Positions 1-5,678 of a DNA stretch of 12,329 nucleotides are shown piece by piece. Location: contig CAPNAQ010000043.1 of assembly GCA_948663505.1 (NCBI GenBank), forward strand, positions 1 through 12,329, in the 5' to 3' direction. The position numbers and the translations under genes are program-made. The notes beneath the pieces were generated by a model. It made no database searches, was not told the DNA's origin, and saw only the letters and a list, made by a program, of their open reading frames with translations. Position 1 is the first letter of the stretch. Every line of letters starts with the position of its first letter. This stretch comes from an uncultured Clostridia bacterium (GTDB taxonomy: Bacteria; Bacillota; Clostridia; TANB77; CAG-508).

Positions 1-459
1 GTTAATATTTATATATTAATTTTATAATTATTAAAAATGAGTTCAACAATGATTAGTTTTTTGGAAACTAAAAACTTTCATGTGTTTTCAATGCACTTAA
101 TTACTATTATACTATATATTCTATGCATTTTCAAATTATGTATACATTATTTGGTTTTATTTTCATATTTTTATATGTTTATATGTTTTATTTTTCCATT
201 TTTTCTATTTTTTACTCACAATTTGTCTATTTTACTCATTTTTTCTCATTTTCCTTTTATGTATACAATATTATTTTACATTTATTTTTCTTTTTTTCCA
301 TTTTTTAACACATATATCAATTTTTATTTAATCGTATCTTCAAAACTTATAAGTTAAATGATATATTATTACATAATATTATTAATATGTTTGAATGTAA
401 TGTTATTAAGTTTCAATTCTTCAAACATTATTACAATTTGAGAAAGGAATGATATATAA
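1..459. other. T-rich intergenic stretch, no credible gene
   Basis: The + strand is extremely T-rich here. The only long open frame (37-357) encodes a Phe/Ile/Tyr-rich low-complexity string with no ribosome binding site, which is what T-runs produce by chance. Two near-identical pieces, TCTATTTTTTACTCA (204-218) and TCTATTTTACTCA (226-238), are the only local repetition I see. The last 75 bases carry the leader of the downstream regulator. Confidence 0.5.
387..428. promoter_or_regulatory. Inverted repeat in the XRE regulator leader (possible operator)
   Basis: ATGTTTGAA (387-395) is exactly inverted as TTCAAACAT (420-428), with 24 bases between. Partly overlapping it, TGTAATGTT is mirrored by AACATTATTACA. 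The pair sits 30-70 bases upstream of the regulator's start codon, where an autoregulated XRE gene would keep its operator. I could not place a convincing -35/-10 pair here, so the regulatory role is an inference. Confidence 0.3.
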
Positions 460-795
460 ATGGCTTTAGATTATAGTGTTATTGGTTCTAGAATTAAACA
501 GGCGAGATTAGAAAAAAATATGACTCAAGAAGATTTAGCTGATAAAATTGATATTTCTGTAGCTTTTTTAAGTAGAGTTGAAAGAGGCAATTCTCATATT
601 AATTTAAAAAGATTAAATCAAATTTGTGGTTTATTAGATGTTTCTGAAGGTTATCTTTTAAATGGTGCATCTAGTAGCTCAGAAAATTATCTTGATAAAG
701 AATTTACAGATTTAATTAAAAGTGTTTCCCCAGATAAACAAAAACTAATTTACAATGTTGCAAAAGCAATAGTTGATACAGATATCGATGAATAA
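460..795 (+). CDS. XRE-family (Cro/CI-type) transcriptional regulator
   Basis: A 111-residue DNA-binding protein. The N-terminal two-thirds is a typical XRE helix-turn-helix: GSRIKQARLEKNMTQEDLA (about residues 9-27) forms the first helices, and the DISVAFLSRVERG segment (about 31-43) carries the recognition helix. NLKRLNQICGLLDVSEGYLL (about 49-68) completes the five-helix domain. The short tail (PDKQKLIYNVAKAIV) is probably helical and involved in dimerisation. The start is fixed by GAAAGGA at 442-448, 11 bases ahead of the ATG. No sensor or catalytic domain is present. It is monocistronic, ends in a shared hairpin with the converging hydrolase gene, and has an inverted repeat in its leader, so autoregulation is likely. 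Its target is unknown; the nearby accessory genes are candidates only by position. Confidence 0.9.
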   Translation: MALDYSVIGSRIKQARLEKNMTQEDLADKIDISVAFLSRVERGNSHINLKRLNQICGLLDVSEGYLLNGASSSSENYLDKEFTDLIKSVSPDKQKLIYNVAKAIVDTDIDE

Positions 796-823
796 AACAG
801 TTTTCTTTACGAAAACTGTTTTT
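794..823. terminator. Bidirectional intrinsic terminator
   Basis: AAAACAGTTTTC (794-805) pairs perfectly with GAAAACTGTTTT (811-822) over 12 bp around a 5-base loop. The T-run serves the + transcript (regulator), and the A-run on the left serves the - transcript (hydrolase). It overlaps both stop codons. Confidence 0.8.
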
Positions 824-1503
824 AATTTATTGTTGTATTTGTTGGTCCTGTTCCAACAACATTTTCCTGCAATGATCTCCATGTGTTACACCCTACTATC
901 CCATCTGCTACTAATCCTCTTGATCTTTGATAGCTAATTACTGCATTTTGAGTGGCAGAACCAAATATTCCATCTAATCCTCCAGTTCTAAATCCTAATG
1001 TGTTTAAATCATCTTGTGCTATTAATACATAATTACTTATACTTCCTCTTTTTATTAATGGAAATCCCCCTGTTGAACAAGCAGGCCTTCCGAAATCTTT
1101 TGTCAAAGTGTACCCATGTTGGAGTTAAATTTAATGGCTCTAAATATGTCCATATTTGGGCATTATTTGCACTATTCCATAATCTAGTTCTTTGACTATT
1201 ACTCAATGTTTGACCAACATCAAATGCTACACCTGCATAATGTTGACTTTGATTTCCATGTCCCCCTTCATATGGTCTTTTAAATGCAAAACCCACTGGT
1301 ATTGGTGCTCCAAATAGATATCTTTGACTATTCCATGTTTGCATAGTTCTTTTTGTTGTCCATAAAATATTGCTTCTACTAGAACCTCTAAACTCTCTAA
1401 CTTTTAATGTATTATTTGTATTATATGGCATTGATTCTGCTTCTCCTCTATAATAAGTCTCCATCCTATCAGTATCATTATTAAATATCAGTATTTTTGC
1501 CAT
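822..1503 (-). pseudogene. M15-type peptidase with C-terminal peptidoglycan-binding domain, split by a +1 frameshift
   Basis: Read as one protein, it would be about 226 residues. The first frame (1503 to about 1093) contains SQHYAGVAFD, the SxHxxGxAxD signature of M15 D,D/L,D-peptidases, giving zinc ligands H88 and D95, and WVHFD supplying the third ligand, H132. The second frame (from about 1092 to 822) continues as GRPACSTGGFPLI and then a PG_binding_1 repeat (AQDDLNTLGF...DGIFGSATQNAV...GIVGCNTWRSLQ). The two frames join at TTT CGG on the coding strand: skipping one base (TTC GGA) restores DKRF-GRPAC. The ATG has a strong TGAGGAGGA ribosome site (1511-1519); the second half has only an unsupported TTG. 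It would cleave cell-wall peptides, as an autolysin or phage-type lysin. No signal peptide is visible. It could be a pseudogene, a sequencing error, or a gene using programmed frameshifting. Confidence 0.75.
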
Positions 1504-1664
1504 TAAAAAATCCTCCTCATATTTTTTTATTTTATAATATGAAAAACATTTTTTATTTGTTACCTTATTGCTTTTAATAGAATTATTAATTTTATTTAAA
1601 AAACTCCACTAAATGGGGTATAATTCACAAAGACTCTTTTATTTTTTAAGTATTATAATTTTAA

Positions 1665-1995
1665 GTTGTTGATAACATAGAAAATTATCAATTATTAGCA
1701 TTACAATTTCATAATAACAAAACTCCAAAATTTAATGAAACAGAAAGAAAAATGCAAATAAATGATCAAAAGTTTAAGATTTATTATAGTCCAGAATGTC
1801 CATATGTAAAATATGAAGTTAAAGAATCAACTGAATATGCAAAAAAATATAATTATTAACTTCATAAAAATAGATTCATTAGAAAAAACAAAACAAGCTC
1901 GTTGTATATTTAATAATTGGGCTAATTTTTATAAAGGAGAGTTTGTATCTAATACTATATTAAATTCAAACTCACTTCAAAAATTAATCATTTAA
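1665..1995 (+). pseudogene. Degraded C-terminal part of a YoaP-domain GNAT acetyltransferase
   Basis: Frame 1 (1665-1859) reads FKIYYSPECPYVKYEVKE...EYAKKYN and stops. After a slip at the A7 run (about 1841-1847) the second frame carries on as IKIDSLEKTKQARCIFNNWANFYKGEFVS to a stop at 1995. From memory, the CIFNNWANFYKGEF block matches the C-terminal YoaP domain attached to some Bacillus and clostridial N-acetyltransferases. Frame 1 opens right after a stop at 1662-1664, with no start codon or ribosome site, and the N-terminal acetyltransferase fold is missing. It is therefore both truncated and frameshifted, and almost certainly non-functional. Confidence 0.6.
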
Positions 1996-2085
1996 TTATT
2001 ATACCATAATTTATAAATCTATTATTTACACTATAATTCCTAAAACTATTTACATTTCTACAAAAATCTGTGTATAATTATAGAT

Positions 2086-2116
2086 AAAAAATGAGAAACC
2101 ATAGTTGAATATGGTT
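2086..2116 (-). terminator. Intrinsic terminator after the surface-protein gene
   Basis: In - strand sense, AACCATA-TTCAAC-TATGGTT forms a 7-bp hairpin (2116-2097), followed by TCTCATTTTTT. It lies about 55 bases beyond the stop of the 2696-2172 gene. Confidence 0.5.
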
Positions 2117-2171
2117 AACACTTATAAAAGTAATAATAGCATATTTCCTTCAGTCAAAGCAGAATTTCCTG

Positions 2172-2696
2172 TTATTTTATTCTTATAATATCTATATTTG
2201 GTTGTAATAATTCAACTACTGTCCCAGAATTGTTTTTTATTTTTAAAACATCACCTGTATTGGCTTTAACAATCACTCCAAAGCTTAAATTAACTGTTTG
2301 ATAAGCATTTGTAACTGTTTCGCCAACAGTTGTACCATATACAGTAGCATTATTATGCTCTAAATAAATTGATAATGTTGCTTCTTTTCCTGTTGATGGT
2401 GGTTCATAAATAGTAGTATTAAATTGAATATAATAGTTTCCTTCTTTATTAATAATGAAATCTGAACTTTTTTCTTGATGTGTTATATCATTTTTCTCTA
2501 CAACTCTATTGGTATCAAAAGTAATATATCCTCCATCTTGTAAATTTTCAGGTGTATAATTAAAACTATTTATATGTGCAGGATTATTATTTGATACAAT
2601 AATTGTAAAAGTAACATTCCATATTAACAATATTACAATTAGGCTAATACTAATAGTCAAATAGCATATATTAGATTTTTCTTCACAACAATACAA
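2172..2696 (-). CDS. Membrane-anchored C1q/BclA-like jelly-roll protein (putative surface protein)
   Basis: About 174 residues. A short Cys-containing N-terminus (MYCCEEKSN) is followed by one hydrophobic segment at about residues 10-34 (ICYLTISISLIVILLIW), a signal anchor placing the rest outside. The exposed part (about 50-174) alternates beta-strand blocks: GYITFDTN, DFIINKEGNYYIQFNTTIY, ATLSIYLEHN, TVNLSFGVIVKANTGDVLKIKN. This is the pattern of C1q/TNF-like or BclA C-terminal domains in spore-surface and phage proteins. No collagen-like repeat precedes it. The frame extends to a TTG at 2726, but AGGGGTG (2709-2703) stands 6 bases ahead of the TTG at 2696, so I prefer the shorter form. It is divergent from the restriction operon and single-gene. 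The family is assigned from strand pattern only; the ligand is unknown. Confidence 0.6.
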   Translation of the reverse strand: MYCCEEKSNICYLTISISLIVILLIWNVTFTIIVSNNNPAHINSFNYTPENLQDGGYITFDTNRVVEKNDITHQEKSSDFIINKEGNYYIQFNTTIYEPPSTGKEATLSIYLEHNNATVYGTTVGETVTNAYQTVNLSFGVIVKANTGDVLKIKNNSGTVVELLQPNIDIIRIK

Positions 2697-2762
2697 TTTT
2701 TTCACCCCTATTATAGTATATGACAAAATAATATATTTTGTAGTAACTTTTTATTTAATTCT

Positions 2763-2797
2763 ATTATTGTAATTTATCTATTTTTCTTTACAATAAT
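2763..2797. repeat. 10-bp perfect inverted repeat between divergent genes
   Basis: ATTATTGTAA (2763-2772) and TTACAATAAT (2788-2797) are exact reverse complements, 15 bases apart. They lie between the surface-protein gene and the restriction operon, which point away from each other. There is no T-tail typical of a terminator on either strand, so an operator is the more natural reading. Confidence 0.45.
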
Positions 2798-2957
2798 CTA
2801 CACTCATACTTTCATTTTTATGAGACTACAAGCAAACAAAACAAAGATATAAAAAATATTATAAGCACAGCAATTAGATTTTAAAAATAAAAAATTACTT
2901 AATTTGCTTAGTAATCAAATTTCAAGAGCAAAACAAACAGAAGTTTTGCAAAAAGTA

Positions 2958-2986
2958 TTGATTATTTTTTTTTGTTGTGGTATTAT
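2958..2986 (+). promoter_or_regulatory. Promoter of the restriction-modification operon
   Basis: TTGATT (2958-2963), a 17-base spacer and TATTAT (2981-2986), with TGG immediately before the -10 (extended -10, TGn). The predicted transcript starts near 2993, so any start codon upstream of 3015 is excluded. A palindrome TTTTGCAAAA (2944-2953) lies just upstream of the -35. Confidence 0.6.
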
Positions 2987-3014
2987 ATTTTTGAAATTGG
3001 AAAGGAGGTTCAAA

Positions 3015-3869
3015 ATGGCTGTACAAAAAACAAATAAATTAGTTGCACCTGTAGTAAAATGGGTTGGTGGAAAAAGACAATTATTATCTGAAATAAAAAA
3101 ATATTCTCCAAAGAAATTTAATAAATATTTTGAACCATTTGTGGGTGGTGGTGCAGTACTATTTGAACTTCAACCTAAAAACGCAATAGTAAATGATATT
3201 AATAAAGAATTGATAAATTTATATAGTGTAATACAAAATAATGTTGAAGAATTAATAGATAAGCTATCTGATAAAGCTACTTATTCAAACACTTCAGAAT
3301 GTTATTATAAAATTAGAGAATTGGATAGAGAACCTCAAAAATACAATAAAATGACTGGTATAGATAGAGCTGCTAGAGTTCTTTATTTAAATAAGACTTG
3401 TTACAATGGATTATATAGAGTTAATAGTGTTGGAGAATTTAATTCTCCATTTGGAAACTATAAGAATCCAAATATAGTTAATGAAATTACATTAAGGGCA
3501 GTAAATAAATATTTTAATGAATCTAACATTAAATTTTTAAATTGTGATTTTGAAAAGATATTTAAAAATGCAAAAAAGGGGGATTTTGTTTATTTTGACC
3601 CTCCATATGTACCAATATCAAAAACTTCCAATTTTACAGGATACAATGAAAGTGGGTTTGGAGAAATTGAACAAATAAGATTAAAAAAACTTTGTGATAC
3701 ACTTGATAAAAAAGGTGTTAAATTTTTATTATCAAATTCGGATTGTGAATTTATTAGAGAATTATATAAAGACTATAACATTGTTACTATTAAAGCCAAA
3801 AGATCAATTAATAGTAATGGAAATAATAGGGGGACTATAAGTGAGGTGTTAATAAGAAATTATGAGTAG
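3015..3869 (+). CDS. Dam-family (DpnM-like) DNA adenine-N6 methyltransferase
   Basis: A 284-residue class I SAM-dependent enzyme that methylates adenine in DNA. KWVGGKRQLL (15-24) and FEPFVGGGAVLFE (39-51) form the SAM-binding site, NDIN (60-63) is the acidic ribose contact, and DPPY (195-198) is the catalytic motif. This order (SAM site before DPPY) is that of the alpha/D12 group that includes Dam, M.DpnII and M.EcoRV. The length is typical of that group. GATC is the commonest target, but the sequence alone does not fix it. The start is the ATG behind AAAGGAGG (3001-3008); an open frame runs back to 2904 but precedes the promoter. It is co-transcribed with, and overlaps by 8 nt, the nuclease gene, whose cutting it must prevent. 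No second, DpnA-like methylase is present. Confidence 0.92.
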   Translation: MAVQKTNKLVAPVVKWVGGKRQLLSEIKKYSPKKFNKYFEPFVGGGAVLFELQPKNAIVNDINKELINLYSVIQNNVEELIDKLSDKATYSNTSECYYKIRELDREPQKYNKMTGIDRAARVLYLNKTCYNGLYRVNSVGEFNSPFGNYKNPNIVNEITLRAVNKYFNESNIKFLNCDFEKIFKNAKKGDFVYFDPPYVPISKTSNFTGYNESGFGEIEQIRLKKLCDTLDKKGVKFLLSNSDCEFIRELYKDYNIVTIKAKRSINSNGNNRGTISEVLIRNYE

Positions 3870-5157
3870 ATGCACAACTAACAAAGAAGCTTGGCAATTA
3901 TTGTTTGACAAATACAATATTCTTAAAGAAATTAATCAAAATGGATATTTTAAAATAACTGCTAGACAAATAAACGAATTTAGAGAAGCTAGACTAATGA
4001 CAAAATTTGACAATAGTGCAAATTTGCCAGAATTATTTAAAGATAATAATTTAGCAATATTACCAATTACAAGCAATAGCTATATGATTGCAAGATTTCA
4101 AACATATAAGAAGTTTGAAGAAACAGAAGATGAAGAAATTGTTAAAATTAGTTTTCCTGAATATATTCAAAGTTTAGATTATAACAACATAACAAGTGAA
4201 GCTTTAGCAATTAATTGTGCATATATAACACAAATATTAGAAAACTTTTTAGATGAAGAAGACCTTGTTCCTACTATAAGCGGAAAAATGGGTTCTGGTA
4301 ATTTTGAATTTAAAATTAGTAAAAATGGGATGGAAACTGAATATATTAATGTTTCAGTTCAAAATTCAAGAATTGAAATAGATGGTGGATTTGAAGGTAT
4401 AAATAGTTTAGCATTAGTTGAAGCTAAAAATGTAATTTCAGATGATTTTATGGTTAGACAATTATACTATCCATATAGACTGTGGAAAAGTAAAATAAAT
4501 AAACCCATTAGACCTGTATATATGGTTTATTCAAATGGGATTTTTAATATTTATGAATATAAATTTGAAAATGATGAAGATTATAGTTCTATAAAATTTG
4601 TCAAAAGTAAAAAATATAGCATAGAAGATACAGAAATAGATATACAAGATCTTCAAGATGTATTTAATAATATTAATAAATTTAATAATGAACCAAGAAT
4701 AGCATTTCCACAAGCAGATTCTTTTGATAGAGTTATTAACCTTTGTGAATTATTATTAAATGAACCAAGAACTAAAAGTGATATTACAGAAAATTATGCA
4801 TTTGATGAAAGACAAACAAATTACTATACTGATGCTGCAAGATATTTAGGGTTAATAGGCAAAAATAAAAATGATGGAAATATAGAATTTAAATTAACTG
4901 AATTAGGAAGAAAAATACTAAACTTAAGATATAAACAAAGACAACTAGAATTTGTTAAATTAATATTAAAACATAAAGTGTTTTATGATTATTTAAAATT
5001 ATATTTTGAGAATTCTGACAAGCCTACAACCTTTGATACAATAAAAATAATGAAACATTGTGATTTGTATAATATTGAAAGTGAAAGTACTTATAAAAGA
5101 AGGGCTTCAACAATAAGAAGCTGGATTGAATGGATTTTAGATTTAACAAGAATGTAA
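3862..5157 (+). CDS. Type II restriction endonuclease, PD-(D/E)XK fold with C-terminal winged-helix region
   Basis: 431 residues. IEIDGG (171-176) followed by LALVEAKN (183-190) gives D174 and E187-x-K189, a PD-(D/E)XK active site on a beta-hairpin; downstream, DDFMVRQLYYPYRLW fits a nuclease core. The N-terminal part (about 34-85, ITARQINEFREARLMTKFD...AILPITSNSYMIARF) looks like a recognition region. Residues about 290-350 (VINLCELLLNEPRTKSDI...TDAARYLGLIGK) look like a winged helix. It is much longer than R.DpnII or R.MboI as I recall them, so it is not simply their homologue. The start ATGAGTAG overlaps the methylase stop, giving translational coupling, so the nuclease is made only after methylase. 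The assignment rests on these residues plus the partner; the target site is not readable. Confidence 0.8.
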   Translation: MSRCTTNKEAWQLLFDKYNILKEINQNGYFKITARQINEFREARLMTKFDNSANLPELFKDNNLAILPITSNSYMIARFQTYKKFEETEDEEIVKISFPEYIQSLDYNNITSEALAINCAYITQILENFLDEEDLVPTISGKMGSGNFEFKISKNGMETEYINVSVQNSRIEIDGGFEGINSLALVEAKNVISDDFMVRQLYYPYRLWKSKINKPIRPVYMVYSNGIFNIYEYKFENDEDYSSIKFVKSKKYSIEDTEIDIQDLQDVFNNINKFNNEPRIAFPQADSFDRVINLCELLLNEPRTKSDITENYAFDERQTNYYTDAARYLGLIGKNKNDGNIEFKLTELGRKILNLRYKQRQLEFVKLILKHKVFYDYLKLYFENSDKPTTFDTIKIMKHCDLYNIESESTYKRRASTIRSWIEWILDLTRM

Positions 5158-5185
5158 AATAAGATTACAATAAAATCAATTGATA

Positions 5186-5222
5186 AAATAAAAATGCCAC
5201 AATAAATATTAAAAATCTGTGG
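5186..5222 (-). terminator. Weak - strand hairpin with T-rich tail
   Basis: In - strand sense, CCACA (5222-5218) pairs with TGTGG (5201-5197) over a 16-base loop, followed by CATTTTTATTTT. The stem is short. It would stop any - strand transcript that leaks past the toxin terminator before it runs antisense into the nuclease gene. Confidence 0.25.
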
Positions 5223-5301
5223 AAATTGGTTTTAACTTAGAGGCGACAGTCTACAATACTAATCTCAAATCTTGCTTACTGTCTGGATTTCAAAATCTTA
5301 T

Positions 5302-5335
5302 TTGACAAATTAATAAAAAGATGTTATCCTATAAT
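5302..5335 (+). promoter_or_regulatory. Strong promoter of the small antitoxin RNA
   Basis: A consensus -35, TTGACA (5302-5307), is followed 17 bases later by TATCCT (5325-5330), which runs into TATAAT (5330-5335). Either could serve as the -10; with TTGACA the first has the better spacing. The start would be near 5337-5342. No ribosome site or open frame follows before the terminator, as expected for a non-coding transcript. Confidence 0.65.
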
Positions 5336-5356
5336 TCCATTGAGAAATGTGTCGTT

Positions 5357-5381
5357 GGTCGTAACGAAACATATATGTAAC
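5357..5381 (+). repeat. Direct repeat copy A (within the antitoxin RNA)
   Basis: 25 bases beginning GGTCGTAAC and ending GTAAC. It is 21/25 identical to copy B at 5569-5593, in the same orientation on the + strand. The first six bases lie in an RNA hairpin loop. Confidence 0.85.
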
Positions 5382-5382
5382 T

Positions 5383-5421
5383 GGTATGTGTAACCGTAAA
5401 CAATACACATATCTTTTTTTT
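5383..5421 (+). terminator. Intrinsic terminator of the small RNA
   Basis: GGTATGTGTA (5383-5392) pairs with TACACATATC (5404-5413) over 10 bp (one G-U), with an 11-base loop and eight T's (5414-5421). Confidence 0.85.
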
Positions 5422-5425
5422 GCTC

Positions 5426-5465
5426 AAAAATAAAAGCAAGGTAGCTCCGTAAAAACCACCCCACT
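5426..5465 (-). terminator. Intrinsic terminator of the toxin mRNA
   Basis: In - strand sense, AGTGGGGTGG (5465-5456) pairs with CTACCTTGCT (5444-5435) over 10 positions, four of them G-U, followed by TTTATTTTT. On the + strand those G-U pairs become A-C mismatches, so the hairpin works only in a - strand transcript. It ends back-to-back with the small-RNA terminator. Confidence 0.55.
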
Positions 5466-5512
5466 ATCGACTATGTATGTTACCTAGTCTTTGTCATTCT
5501 TTTCATCTTCTC

Positions 5513-5584
5513 TTAATTGAAAGTTCTTTTTTTTTCTGCAAGTAACATTTCAATTAATAGTAAGATAAGGTCGTAACTAGACAT
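5513..5584 (-). CDS. Small hydrophobic peptide, candidate type I toxin (Fst/holin-like)
   Basis: A 23-residue peptide. MSSYD is followed by the hydrophobic core LILLLIEMLLA and a basic end (EKK, R). The small size, one membrane-inserting stretch and charged tail are the hallmarks of type I toxins that depolarise membranes. The MSxY start recalls the holin-like toxin group, but the hydrophobic stretch is short and I do not claim homology. The start is very well supported: AAAGGGGG (5600-5593) stands 8 bases ahead of ATG. The leader can fold to hide that site, and the small RNA at 5337-5421 is complementary to it. A run of nine A's near the end can be read -1 (A AAA AAA), giving a 33-residue form that ends at 5484 with a charged tail, NFQLREDEKNDKD. 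Which form is real is unknown. Confidence 0.6.
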   Translation of the reverse strand: MSSYDLILLLIEMLLAEKKRTFN

Positions 5585-5593
5585 ACAAGTAAC
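5569..5593 (-). repeat. Direct repeat copy B (over the toxin start codon)
   Basis: Partner of copy A at 5357-5381. On the toxin mRNA it runs from the last G of the Shine-Dalgarno, through the ATG (5584-5582), to codon 6. Confidence 0.85.
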
Positions 5594-5622
5594 CCCCTTT
5601 CCACCCTTTAGCAAAGGATTAC
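5589..5622 (-). promoter_or_regulatory. Leader hairpin hiding the toxin ribosome binding site
   Basis: On the toxin mRNA, GTAATCC (5622-5616) can pair with GGGTTAC (5595-5589), which includes the end of the Shine-Dalgarno AAAGGGGG. An alternative pairs CCTTT (5617-5613) with AAAGG (5600-5596), also within it. Either way the ribosome site is covered. Just upstream, ACCTTT/AAAGGT forms a further 5' hairpin. Confidence 0.45.
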
Positions 5623-5650
5623 CTTTCTGTCAATGAAAAGGTTACTATCT

Positions 5651-5678
5651 ACTATACAACAAATTATATATTTTACAA
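5651..5678 (-). promoter_or_regulatory. Promoter of the toxin mRNA
   Basis: In - strand sense, TTGTAA (5678-5673), a 16-base spacer and TATAGT (5656-5651). Transcription would start near 5644, giving a leader of about 60 nt before the toxin ATG. Confidence 0.45.

Larger units (their letters stand above)
5337..5421 (+). ncRNA. Small RNA, candidate type I antitoxin (par/RNAII-like)
   Basis: A self-contained transcription unit of about 85 nt. The promoter ends at 5335 and an intrinsic terminator spans 5383-5421. Inside, TCGTT (5352-5356) pairs with AACGA (5363-5367), leaving a 6-base loop GGTCGT (5357-5362). That loop begins a 25-nt segment (5357-5381) matching, at 21 of 25 positions, the + strand of the toxin start region (5569-5593). 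The toxin is transcribed from the other strand, so this RNA can base-pair in trans with its start codon and the 3' edge of its Shine-Dalgarno; one of the four differences becomes a G-U pair. This is how RNAII silences Fst in the enterococcal par locus. The start point is inferred and no expression data were seen. Confidence 0.65.

Noticed and set aside
37..357. 106-residue open frame at the left end
   Set aside because: Low-complexity Phe/Ile/Tyr string from T-runs, with no ribosome site and no recognisable domain.
822..1106. Separate 94-residue gene for the peptidoglycan-binding half
   Set aside because: Its TTG start has no ribosome site, and the sequence continues the upstream hydrolase frame.
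2049..2078. TTTACA-18-TATAAT promoter-like pair on the + strand
   Set aside because: It leads into no gene, only into the tail of a converging gene. Such matches are common by chance in sequence this AT-rich.
2904..3014. Longer N-terminus for the methylase
   Set aside because: The predicted promoter (2958-2986) lies inside it, and the ATG at 3015 has AAAGGAGG and starts the conserved domain.
5225..5260. GTTTTAACTTAGAGGC resembles part of a CRISPR repeat or guide scaffold
   Set aside because: It occurs once only; there is no spacer-repeat spacing and no cas gene in the window.
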